Positions 49,157 to 64,000 of a stretch of 64,000 bases of DNA are shown here, one piece after another. Within the stretch, counting starts at the first letter, position 1. The number at the start of each line of letters is the position of its first letter. Origin of the DNA: Yanghanlia caeni (GTDB lineage: Bacteria; Pseudomonadota; Gammaproteobacteria; Burkholderiales; Burkholderiaceae_B); the NCBI GenBank assembly GCA_030733815.1, contig JAUZQE010000001.1, positions 62,001 through 126,000 of the forward strand. The letters run 5' to 3'. The notes under the pieces were generated by a model that had not been told where the DNA came from, did no database searches, and worked only from the letters and a program-made list of their open reading frames with translations. Made by a program: the position numbers and the translations under genes.

Positions 49157-51096
49157 CGGGGCCTCCGTCGCGCCCGGCCGTAAGCCTGGGTGATGCGGTC
49201 GATGACAATGGCCAGGATCACGATGGCGATGCCGGCCTGCAGCCCGCGCCCGATATCGAGTGTCTGGATACCGGCGAGCACGTCTTCACCCAGACCGCGA
49301 GCACCGATCATGGACGCCACCACCACCATCGCGAGCGCCATCATCGTGGTTTGATTGATGCCGGCCATGATGCTGGGACGGGCGAGCGGCAGCGTTACCC
49401 GGGTCAGCATCTGCCAGGGGGTGACACCGAACGACTGCGCGGCTTCCTTGGCAGCCGGGTCGACCTGCTGCAGGCCCAATACGGTAAGCCGGATGAGCGG
49501 TGGCACGGCATAGACGACCGTGGCAATGAGTGCCGGTACCTTGCCCAGGCCGAACAGCATCAATACCGGGATCAGGTACACGAAGCTGGGCAACGTCTGC
49601 ATCACATCCATGATGGGCACCAGCACGCGGCGCAGTCGCCGGCTGGCCGCGGCCAGTATGCCCACGGGAATGCCGATGACGATGGAAAGGAGCGTGGAAA
49701 CCAGCACCAGCGAGAACGTCTGGATCAGCTTTTCCCAAAGGCCCACTGCACCGATGAGGTAAAGACCCAGCACGTACAGGATCGTGGCGAGCGGCTTGCG
49801 CGTGGCATGCCATGACAGGGCCGCAACGAGCACCAGCAGCAACGCTGCAGGTATGGCCATGAGCAGCCGTTCGACCGGCAGCAGTACGGTGACCAGAAGC
49901 ACGTCACCCACGTTGCGGAAGGCCTCACCCCAAGCCTTCACCGCCTGCGCCAGCCGGCGGTTGACCAATTCGGCGCCCGACCATTCGGGAAAGATACTGA
50001 ACGCCTTGGCCGTGTGCTCGCCCTGTAGTGCGGCTTCCAGCCGTGCCGCGCGGGCCGCATCGAGCCAGCCCTGCCACAGTTCGGGGTTCTGCTTGAGAAA
50101 GCACTCGGCCATGACTGCAGCGGCCACCCGTTCTTCTGTCATGTGCAGAATGGCCTGATTGAGCGCCTGCGGCGCAAAGCTCACCCGCTCGAAGAAGGCG
50201 ATGATTTCCGGATTGGCCCCGGCAAACGGTGTGGAGACGGCGATGGCAAGATGCGCCTTGAGAAAATCGGTGGGGCACGGCGTGCCCTCGCCGCTGACGA
50301 TGCTTCGCCAGCAGGCCTCGTTGAAGGGAGGCAGTTCGACGCGATGCAGCCGGTACTTTGCCATGAGGCCCGCGGGGGCCCAGTAATAAAAGAGCAGCGG
50401 CTGACCCTGCTCGTGCGCGGCACTTATTGCGGCGTCGAGCGCGGCACCGGTACCGGCACGGAAATTGGTGTAATGCTCGTCGAGCCCGTACAGCGTGAGA
50501 AGGCGCGAGTTCGTGGTTTCGCACACCCAGCCCGTGGGGCAGTTCAGGAAGCGCCCCTTCTCGGGCGATTCGGGGTCACGGAAAAGCGCCTTGTATCGTG
50601 CCAGGTCTTCCCATGTTTTCAAGTCGGGGGCCATGGGCTGAATGCCGCGTTCGGCATCGCCCTTCACCACGAATTCGGGAACATACCAGCCCTGCTCGGC
50701 ACCGCCCTGCAAGGTATCGCCCACCACCTTTACCGAACCGGCCGCGATTGCGTCTTCGATGATCGACGAGCGGCCGCTCCAGATCTCGGCAATGACGTGC
50801 AGGTCGTTCTGTGCCAGGGCGGCTTCCGCGGCAGCCGACGTGCCGGGTACCACCTCAGTGGCGCAGTCGAATGCATCGTTGAGTATGCGCGCCAGAACGT
50901 GAGTGATGAACGCGGCGCTTTCCCAGTTCTGGTCGGCAAAACGCACGGGCGTGGCCGGGCCACAGGCTGCGGGAGCGGATTGGGCGTGAGCGGCGGGAGG
51001 TGCACCGCACAAGGCCAGCCACACGAGAAGCAGCGCCAGGCCCCAGGCCATTCTGCACGTCAGTGTTCGGTGTACAACCGGATCCGGTATCGGCAT
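49153..51096 (-). CDS. Fused substrate-binding protein and permease of a betaine/choline-type ABC importer
   Basis: A 647-residue fusion. The N-terminal part has a signal sequence (ALLLVWLALCGAPPAAHA) and an OpuAC-type binding domain (about 45-330) with tryptophan-rich pocket features such as FYYWAPAGL and NWESAAF. The C-terminal part, from about 390, is a six-helix ProW-type permease with the EAA loop region DPAAKEAAQSFGVTPWQMLT and LPLARPSIMAGINQT. Binding protein first and permease second is the reverse of the better known permease-first fusions, and it implies the receptor is tethered on the periplasmic side. The substrate (glycine betaine, choline or a relative) is not established. It is upstream of and overlaps the ATPase. 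Confidence 0.88.
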   Translation of the reverse strand: MPIPDPVVHRTLTCRMAWGLALLLVWLALCGAPPAAHAQSAPAACGPATPVRFADQNWESAAFITHVLARILNDAFDCATEVVPGTSAAAEAALAQNDLHVIAEIWSGRSSIIEDAIAAGSVKVVGDTLQGGAEQGWYVPEFVVKGDAERGIQPMAPDLKTWEDLARYKALFRDPESPEKGRFLNCPTGWVCETTNSRLLTLYGLDEHYTNFRAGTGAALDAAISAAHEQGQPLLFYYWAPAGLMAKYRLHRVELPPFNEACWRSIVSGEGTPCPTDFLKAHLAIAVSTPFAGANPEIIAFFERVSFAPQALNQAILHMTEERVAAAVMAECFLKQNPELWQGWLDAARAARLEAALQGEHTAKAFSIFPEWSGAELVNRRLAQAVKAWGEAFRNVGDVLLVTVLLPVERLLMAIPAALLLVLVAALSWHATRKPLATILYVLGLYLIGAVGLWEKLIQTFSLVLVSTLLSIVIGIPVGILAAASRRLRRVLVPIMDVMQTLPSFVYLIPVLMLFGLGKVPALIATVVYAVPPLIRLTVLGLQQVDPAAKEAAQSFGVTPWQMLTRVTLPLARPSIMAGINQTTMMALAMVVVASMIGARGLGEDVLAGIQTLDIGRGLQAGIAIVILAIVIDRITQAYGRARRRPR

Positions 51097-51190
51097 CGGC
51101 GGAGGCTCCCGTCAAGGTGTGGCGAGCACTGCTTGCGCCCGTCGCGCGCAGCGTACGCGGCTGAACTGACCCTACGACCTTAAACTAAAA

Positions 51191-51219
51191 ACGCCATGCT
51201 GAATAGCATGGCGTTTTTT
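51191..51219 (-). terminator. Terminator after rpsJ
   Basis: ACGCCATGCT (51191-51200) pairs perfectly with AGCATGGCGT (51205-51214) around a GAAT loop. The minus-strand side has TTTTT after the stem. It ends the rpsL-rpsJ unit 26 bases after the rpsJ stop (51245) and also has six thymines on the plus strand, so it can work in both directions. Confidence 0.9.
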
Positions 51220-51244
51220 GAAAGCCTGACGAGGCTGATCGCAA

Positions 51245-51556
51245 TTACTGCAGCGCGATCTCGACATCGACACCGGCAGGCAGGTCGAGGCGCATGAGCG
51301 CATCGACGGTTTTGTCGGTGGGATCGACGATATCCATGAGACGCTGGTGAGTGCGCATTTCGAACTGGTCGCGCGACGTCTTGTTGACGTGCGGCGAACG
51401 CAGAACGTCGTAGCGACGAATCCGCGTGGGAAGGGGTACCGGACCACGCACGACAGCACCCGTGCGCTTGGCGGTATCCACGATTTCAGCGGCCGACTGG
51501 TCGATGAGCTTGTAGTCGAACGCTTTCAGACGGATGCGGATTTTCTGGTTTTTCAT
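51245..51556 (-). CDS. rpsJ: 30S ribosomal protein S10
   Basis: Small-subunit head protein of 103 residues; it is also NusE, a partner of NusB in antitermination. It begins [20 protein letters not shown] and shows the conserved [21 protein letters not shown]. Normally rplC follows within a few dozen bases; here a terminator follows and the next ribosomal gene is 4.2 kb away. It is the last gene of the str-type unit behind tuf. Confidence 0.98.
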   Translation of the reverse strand: MKNQKIRIRLKAFDYKLIDQSAAEIVDTAKRTGAVVRGPVPLPTRIRRYDVLRSPHVNKTSRDQFEMRTHQRLMDIVDPTDKTVDALMRLDLPAGVDVEIALQ

Positions 51557-51616
51557 GGGTATTCCTAAAGAACGAAGGAACCGGGGCGAAAGCCGCCCCG
51601 GTCTGGGCGAGCGATT

Positions 51617-52810
51617 TTACTCGATGATGCTGGCCACGACGCCGGCGCCCACGGTGCGGCCGCCTTCGCGGATCGCAAAACGCAGACCTTCTTCCATGGC
51701 GATGGGCGCAATCAGCGTCACTTCCATGGAGACGTTGTCGCCCGGCAGCACCATTTCCTTGTCGGCCGGCAGCTGAATCGTGCCGGTGACGTCGGTGGTG
51801 CGGAAGTAAAACTGCGGACGATACCCCTGGAAGAACGGCGTGTGACGGCCACCCTCTTCCTTGGACAGAATGTACACCTCGGCGGTGAACTTCGTGTGTG
51901 GCTTGATCGAGCCGGGCTTGGCCAGAACCTGACCACGCTCGACGTCTTCACGCTTGGTGCCGCGCAGCAGAATACCCACGTTGTCGCCGGCCTCGCCCTG
52001 ATCGAGCAGCTTGCGGAACATTTCCACGCCCGTGCAGGTGGTCTTTTGCGTTTCGCGGATACCGACGATTTCGATTTCCTCGCCCACCTTGATCACACCG
52101 CGCTCGATACGACCGGTCACCACAGTACCGCGGCCCGAGATCGAGAACACGTCTTCCACCGGCATCAGAAACGTGCCATCGACCGCACGCTCAGGCGTGG
52201 GGATGTAGCTGTCGAGCGCTTCGGCCAGTTGCAGAATGGCCTGCTTGCCAAGCGGGCCTTCGTCGCCTTCCAGCGCCAGCTTGGCCGAACCCTTGATGAT
52301 CGGGGTGTCGTCGCCCGGAAAGTCGTACTTCGAGAGCAGCTCACGCACTTCCATTTCCACCAGCTCGAGCAGCTCCTCGTCATCGACCATGTCAGCCTTG
52401 TTCAGGAACACGATGATGTAAGGCACGCCCACCTGACGGCTCAGCAGAATGTGCTCACGCGTTTGCGGCATAGGGCCGTCAGCGGCCGAGCACACCAGAA
52501 TCGCGCCGTCCATCTGGGCCGCACCGGTGATCATGTTCTTCACGTAGTCGGCGTGGCCCGGGCAGTCAACGTGCGCGTAGTGGCGGTTGGCCGTCTCGTA
52601 TTCCACGTGCGAGGTGCTGATGGTGATGCCGCGCGCCTTCTCTTCGGGGGCCGCGTCGATCTGATCGTAGCCGCGTGCCTCACCCGTACCGAATTCCTTG
52701 TTCAGCACCGTGGTGATCGCTGCCGTCAGCGTCGTCTTGCCGTGGTCGACGTGCCCGATGGTACCCACGTTCACGTGCGGTTTGGTCCGTTCAAACTTGC
52801 CTTTTGCCAT
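51617..52810 (-). CDS. tuf: Elongation factor Tu
   Basis: GTPase of 397 residues that delivers aminoacyl-tRNA to the ribosome. The G1 motif GHVDHGKTT, switch [14 protein letters not shown] and domain II and III landmarks ([25 protein letters not shown]) are intact. It sits between fusA and rpsJ as in the str operon. Beta-proteobacteria often have a second tuf gene near rpoB, which would lie outside this window. Confidence 0.98.
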   Translation of the reverse strand: MAKGKFERTKPHVNVGTIGHVDHGKTTLTAAITTVLNKEFGTGEARGYDQIDAAPEEKARGITISTSHVEYETANRHYAHVDCPGHADYVKNMITGAAQMDGAILVCSAADGPMPQTREHILLSRQVGVPYIIVFLNKADMVDDEELLELVEMEVRELLSKYDFPGDDTPIIKGSAKLALEGDEGPLGKQAILQLAEALDSYIPTPERAVDGTFLMPVEDVFSISGRGTVVTGRIERGVIKVGEEIEIVGIRETQKTTCTGVEMFRKLLDQGEAGDNVGILLRGTKREDVERGQVLAKPGSIKPHTKFTAEVYILSKEEGGRHTPFFQGYRPQFYFRTTDVTGTIQLPADKEMVLPGDNVSMEVTLIAPIAMEEGLRFAIREGGRTVGAGVVASIIE

Positions 52811-52847
52811 GATTGTTTCCAGTGATCTTGAATAAATAAAGGATCAA

Positions 52848-52871
52848 CCCGCCCATCGCACGATGGGCGGG
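52848..52871 (-). other. Perfect 11-bp hairpin between fusA and tuf
   Basis: CCCGCCCATCG (52848-52858) and CGATGGGCGGG (52861-52871) form a perfect stem with a two-base loop, in the 69-base spacer between fusA (stop 52880) and tuf (start 52810). The stem is not followed by a thymine run, so it is more likely a processing or attenuation element than a full terminator. Confidence 0.6.
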
Positions 52872-52879
52872 CCTGCTGA

Positions 52880-54982
52880 TTACTTGCTGCGTGCGCTGAT
52901 GACCTCTTCGGCAACGTTCCGCGGAGCTTCGGCGTATTGCTTGAACTCCATGGAGTACGTTGCGCGACCCTGGGTCTGCGAACGCAGGCTGGTGGAGTAG
53001 CCGAACATCTCGGCGAGGGGAACCTCGGCCTTGATGATCTTGCCACCGCCCGGAACGTCTTCCATGCCCTGGACCATGCCACGACGGGAGGACAGGTCGC
53101 CCATAACGTTGCCGGCGTATTCTTCCGGCGTTTCGACTTCCACAGCCATCATGGGCTCGAGCAGCACAGGGTTGGCCTTGCGCATGCCTTCCTTGAACGC
53201 CATGGACGCAGCCATGCGGAACGCGTTCTCGTTCGAGTCGACGTCGTGGTACGAACCGAAGAACAGTGTGACCTTGACGTCGACCACCGGGTAGCCGGCC
53301 ACCACGCCCGAAGGCAGGGTTTCCTGAATACCCTTGTCGACTGCGGGAATGTATTCGCGCGGAACCACACCACCCTTGATGGCGTCGACGAATTCGTAGC
53401 CGCCACCCGGCTCGAGCGGTTCGAGCTTGAGCACGACGTGACCGTACTGACCACGACCGCCCGACTGCTTGACGAACTTGCCTTCGACTTCCTCGACCGT
53501 CTTGCGAATGGTTTCGCGGTAGGCCACCTGCGGCTTGCCGACGTTGGCTTCCACGCCGAACTCACGGCGCATGCGGTCGACCAGAACTTCGAGGTGCAGC
53601 TCGCCCATGCCGGAAATGATGGTCTGGCCGGATTCCTCGTCGGTGGAGACGCGGAACGAGGGGTCTTCCTGTGCCAGGCGCGACAGCGCGATGCCCATCT
53701 TTTCCTGGTCGGCCTTCGACTTGGGCTCAACGGCCTGCGAAATCACGGGCTCGGGGAACTCCATGCGCTCGAGCAGAATGTGCTGACCGACGTCGCACAG
53801 CGTTTCACCCGTCGTGACGTCTTTAAGACCCACCACGGCAGCGATGTCACCGGCCAGAACTTCCTTGATCTCGGCACGGTTGTTGGCGTGCATCTGCAAG
53901 ATACGGCCAATGCGTTCCTTCTTGCCCTTGATGGGGTTGTAGACCGTTTCGCCGGCATGCAGAACGCCCGAGTACACGCGCACGAACGTGAGCTGACCGA
54001 CGAAGGGGTCGGACATGAGCTTGAACGCGAGCGCCGAGAACTTGGCGTTGTCGTCGGCCGGCAGGCTGATGGGGTTGCCATCGTCGTCGACACCTTCGAC
54101 CGGCGGAATGTCGATGGGCGAAGGAAGGTAATCGATGACGGCGTCGAGCATGCGCTGCACGCCCTTGTTCTTGAAGGCGGTGCCGCACAGCATAGGCTGG
54201 ATTTCGCCGGCGATGGTACGCAGGCGCAGGCCCTTGTTGATTTCGGCCTCGGTGAGCTCACCCGTTTCCAGGTATTTGTTCATGAGCTCTTCGTTAGCCT
54301 CGGCCGCATTTTCAACGAGCTTTTCGCGCCATTCGTTGGCGGAATCAACCAGCTCGGCAGGAATGTCGGCGTACTCGAACTTGATGCCGTAGTTGGCATC
54401 TTCCCAGTAGATGGCCTTCATCTTCACCAGGTCGACGACGCCCTTGAAGTTGTCTTCGGCACCGATGGGGATCACGATGGGCACCGGGTTGGCCTTCAGG
54501 CGCTGCTTGAGCTGGTCGTACACCTTGAAGAAGTTCGCACCGGTGCGGTCCATCTTGTTGATGAACGCCAGACGCGGCACGTTGTACTTGTTGGCCTGAC
54601 GCCAGACCGTTTCCGACTGGGGCTGCACGCCACCCACGGCGCAATACACCATGCAGGCGCCGTCGAGCACGCGCATGGAGCGCTCGACTTCGATCGTGAA
54701 GTCGACGTGCCCCGGGGTGTCGATGATGTTGATGCGGTGTTCCGGGTAATTGCCGGCCATGCCGCTCCAGAACGCCGTGGTGGCCGCCGACGTAATGGTA
54801 ATGCCGCGCTCTTGTTCCTGCTCCATCCAGTCCATGGTGGCAGAGCCTTCATGGGTTTCGCCAAGCTTGTGGTTGACGCCGGTGTAGAACAGAATGCGCT
54901 CGGTCGTGGTGGTCTTCCCTGCGTCGATGTGGGCAGAGATGCCGATATTACGATAGCGCTCGATGGGGGTCTTGCGGGCCAT
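52880..54982 (-). CDS. fusA: Elongation factor G
   Basis: Translocation GTPase of 700 residues. The N-terminal G1 motif [13 protein letters not shown] and DTPGHVDFT are intact, with the conserved domain IV and V sequences ([31 protein letters not shown]). It lies between rpsG (19 bases upstream) and tuf in the standard str order. Confidence 0.98.
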   Translation of the reverse strand: MARKTPIERYRNIGISAHIDAGKTTTTERILFYTGVNHKLGETHEGSATMDWMEQEQERGITITSAATTAFWSGMAGNYPEHRINIIDTPGHVDFTIEVERSMRVLDGACMVYCAVGGVQPQSETVWRQANKYNVPRLAFINKMDRTGANFFKVYDQLKQRLKANPVPIVIPIGAEDNFKGVVDLVKMKAIYWEDANYGIKFEYADIPAELVDSANEWREKLVENAAEANEELMNKYLETGELTEAEINKGLRLRTIAGEIQPMLCGTAFKNKGVQRMLDAVIDYLPSPIDIPPVEGVDDDGNPISLPADDNAKFSALAFKLMSDPFVGQLTFVRVYSGVLHAGETVYNPIKGKKERIGRILQMHANNRAEIKEVLAGDIAAVVGLKDVTTGETLCDVGQHILLERMEFPEPVISQAVEPKSKADQEKMGIALSRLAQEDPSFRVSTDEESGQTIISGMGELHLEVLVDRMRREFGVEANVGKPQVAYRETIRKTVEEVEGKFVKQSGGRGQYGHVVLKLEPLEPGGGYEFVDAIKGGVVPREYIPAVDKGIQETLPSGVVAGYPVVDVKVTLFFGSYHDVDSNENAFRMAASMAFKEGMRKANPVLLEPMMAVEVETPEEYAGNVMGDLSSRRGMVQGMEDVPGGGKIIKAEVPLAEMFGYSTSLRSQTQGRATYSMEFKQYAEAPRNVAEEVISARSK

Positions 54983-55001
54983 GATGAGTATTTCCTATTG
55001 A

Positions 55002-55472
55002 TTACCAGCGGAAATGGCTGAATGCCTTGTTGGCCTCGGCCATCTTGTGCGTGTCCTCACGCTTCTTCATTGCACCGCCGCGGCCTTCTGCGGCGTCCAT
55101 GAGTTCACCGGCCAGGCGCATGTCCATCGATTTCTCGCCACGCTTCTTGGCGGCTTCACGCAGCCAGCGCATGGCAAGGGCCAGGCGGCGCACGGGGCGC
55201 ACTTCAACCGGCACTTGATAGTTTGCGCCACCTACACGGCGGCTCTTGACTTCGACGACGGGCTTGACGTTGTTGATCGCAGTGTTGAACACCTCGATCG
55301 GCTCTTTGCCAGTTTTAGCCTGAATCTGGTCAAGGGCACCGTACACGATGCGCTCTGCAACGGCCTTCTTGCCAGACAACATGACAACGTTCATGAATTT
55401 GGCGAGCTCTACGCTGCCATACTTGGGATCGGGGAGGATTTCACGCTTCGGTACTTCGCGACGACGAGGCAT
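55002..55472 (-). CDS. rpsG: 30S ribosomal protein S7
   Basis: Primary 16S rRNA head-assembly protein of 156 residues, the translational regulator of the str operon in E. coli. It opens [19 protein letters not shown] and has the core [20 protein letters not shown]. It follows rpsL by 158 bases, a spacer that contains no evident gene. Confidence 0.98.
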   Translation of the reverse strand: MPRRREVPKREILPDPKYGSVELAKFMNVVMLSGKKAVAERIVYGALDQIQAKTGKEPIEVFNTAINNVKPVVEVKSRRVGGANYQVPVEVRPVRRLALAMRWLREAAKKRGEKSMDMRLAGELMDAAEGRGGAMKKREDTHKMAEANKAFSHFRW

Positions 55473-55630
55473 TTCTTGCTTCCTTGTGACAGTTCAGTTG
55501 AACCGCTTTCGCGGCCACGGCACCTCATCTGGAGAGTGCCACTTACATGCGCGGGCCAATGCCCGGCGCTGCACTGAATCGGCCTTGGGGCCGGATATGA
55601 GGGAATGGCGACCTGTTCAGATCGGCCGGA

Positions 55631-56008
55631 TCAGGACTTCTTGGGACGCTTGGCACCGTACTTGGAACGGGCCTGCTTGCGATCCTTGACGCCCTGAAGG
55701 TCGAGGGAGCCGCGAACGATGTGGTAGCGCACACCCGGCAAGTCTTTCACACGACCGCCGCGCACGAGCACGACCGAGTGCTCTTGCAGGTTGTGGCCTT
55801 CGCCGCCGATGTACGAAATGACCTCGTAACCGTTGGTGAGACGCACCTTGGCGACCTTACGCAGTGCGGAGTTCGGCTTCTTGGGAGTGGTGGTGTACAC
55901 ACGCGTGCAGACGCCGCGACGCTGAGGGCAGTTCTCGAGCGCGGGGCTCTTGCTGCTTTCGCGTGCGACTTCGCGCGGCTTGCGCACGAGCTGACTAATG
56001 GTTGGCAT
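55631..56008 (-). CDS. rpsL: 30S ribosomal protein S12
   Basis: Decoding-centre protein of 125 residues and the main target of streptomycin resistance mutations. The residues that confer resistance when changed are wild type: lysine 43 in TTTPKKPNS and the lysine in [13 protein letters not shown]. The strain is predicted streptomycin-sensitive at this locus. It is the first gene of the str unit, preceded by a strong promoter. Confidence 0.98.
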   Translation of the reverse strand: MPTISQLVRKPREVARESSKSPALENCPQRRGVCTRVYTTTPKKPNSALRKVAKVRLTNGYEVISYIGGEGHNLQEHSVVLVRGGRVKDLPGVRYHIVRGSLDLQGVKDRKQARSKYGAKRPKKS

Positions 56009-56236
56009 GACCTTTACGCATCCTGTTGTTTACGTTACGCGCCTGGTAACTTGCCCAGGCCGACGTATTGAGTGAATACGCCCTAAAACCGGAATCAGGC
56101 TGCCGTTGCAGCAGCATGGCGCCCGGCTCGCAGGCGGTTTACGCAATAACCGCCTTCAAACGTGAACGTAAAAAGAGCGGGTCTTGCATGGCCTACCCGC
56201 TACGTGTGGCAAGCACGTATTTCGGGCAAGCTCGCT

Positions 56237-56266
56237 ATCATATCATTGGGGTTTTCGATAAGTCAA
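56237..56266 (-). promoter_or_regulatory. Candidate sigma70 promoter of the rpsL-rpsG-fusA-tuf-rpsJ unit
   Basis: On the minus strand TTGACT (-35, 56261-56266) and TATGAT (-10, 56237-56242) are 18 bases apart, close to consensus. A long leader (about 220 bases) follows before the rpsL ATG at 56008. Two 8-base inverted arms, TGGGGTTT (56247-56254) and AAACCCCA (56273-56280), bracket the -35 region. Confidence 0.75.
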
Positions 56267-56321
56267 ATATATAAACCCCAAAGCCGCGCCCCAATGACAC
56301 GACTCCGGGGTCGGGAAACAA

Positions 56322-56350
56322 CGCGAGCGGCAGCATGGCCACCGCTCGCG
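56322..56350 (-). terminator. Stem-loop after rpoC
   Basis: CGCGAGCGG (56322-56330) pairs perfectly with CCGCTCGCG (56342-56350) about 12 bases past the rpoC stop. On the minus strand it is followed by TTGTTTCCC, a weak thymine tract, so partial termination between rpoC and rpsL is likely. Confidence 0.65.
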
Positions 56351-56362
56351 TGATGTCGGCAC

Positions 56363-64000
<7,638 letters not shown>

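Larger units (their letters stand above)
56009..56362 (-). promoter_or_regulatory. rpoC-rpsL intergenic region
   Basis: This 354-base stretch holds no gene. It contains, in transcription order on the minus strand, the rpoC hairpin (56322-56350), an inverted repeat (56247-56280) around the str promoter (56237-56266), and a roughly 220-base leader before rpsL. I see no tRNA or small ORF there. Confidence 0.8.

Noticed and set aside
52937-55021. 694-residue open frame opposite fusA
   Set aside because: Shadow of the fusA codon pattern; fusA is complete on the minus strand.

Overview
The window is a GC-rich bacterial chromosome segment. It looks like a betaproteobacterium of the Burkholderiales, most probably family Alcaligenaceae (Bordetella, Achromobacter or Pusillimonas relatives). 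The reasons are the gene order lysA, ccsB, resB, cytochrome c4, engB, hemB, the cutA-dsbD pair directly after rplQ, a Bug-type tricarboxylate-family receptor, and a LapD/LapG/type I secretion locus of the kind known in Bordetella. I cannot name a species from sequence alone.

Layout. 1-3554: end of lysA, then a membrane GGDEF-EAL protein. 3705-9811: cytochrome c maturation genes ccsB and resB with a dihaem cytochrome c4, divergent from engB and hemB. 9722-12306: dsbD and cutA. 12445-21387: the spc and alpha ribosomal clusters (rplN to rplQ, with secY, infA, rpmJ and rpoA), all on the minus strand. 21639-33151: a Lap-type adhesin control and secretion locus, comprising lapD, lapG, a retention-module surface protein, a LuxR regulator, lapC, lapB, a 79-residue conserved small protein and lapE. 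33378-42171: a plus-strand fatty acid beta-oxidation operon (aldehyde dehydrogenase, fadE, thiolase, fadJ-like, fadD). 42272-47021: the main S10 cluster, rplC to rpsQ. 47228-51096: a Bug receptor and a betaine/choline-type ABC transporter whose receptor and permease are fused. 51245-56008: rpsJ, tuf, fusA, rpsG, rpsL. 56363-64000: rpoC and a partial rpoB.

Two things stand out. First, the normally continuous rpsJ-rplC-...-rpsQ-rplN-...-rplQ superoperon is split into three units. About 4 kb of transporter genes separate rpsJ from rplC, and about 21 kb of Lap and fatty-acid genes separate rpsQ from rplN. Each unit has a credible promoter and a terminator. Second, two genes of the Lap pathway are interrupted by single-base changes. 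lapE has an in-frame amber codon exactly where a glutamine codon is expected, and the retention-module protein has a one-base frameshift just after its N-terminal module. All other Lap genes look intact, so this is either recent coordinated inactivation, a mixed or phase-variable state, or sequencing error; the reads would decide.

Many adjacent genes overlap by ATGA or GTGA (cutA/dsbD, lapE/small protein/lapB/lapC, thiolase/fadJ, receptor-permease/ATPase), which suggests translational coupling. No tRNA, rRNA, CRISPR array, insertion sequence or prophage was seen. Promoter, terminator and inverted-repeat calls were made by eye.
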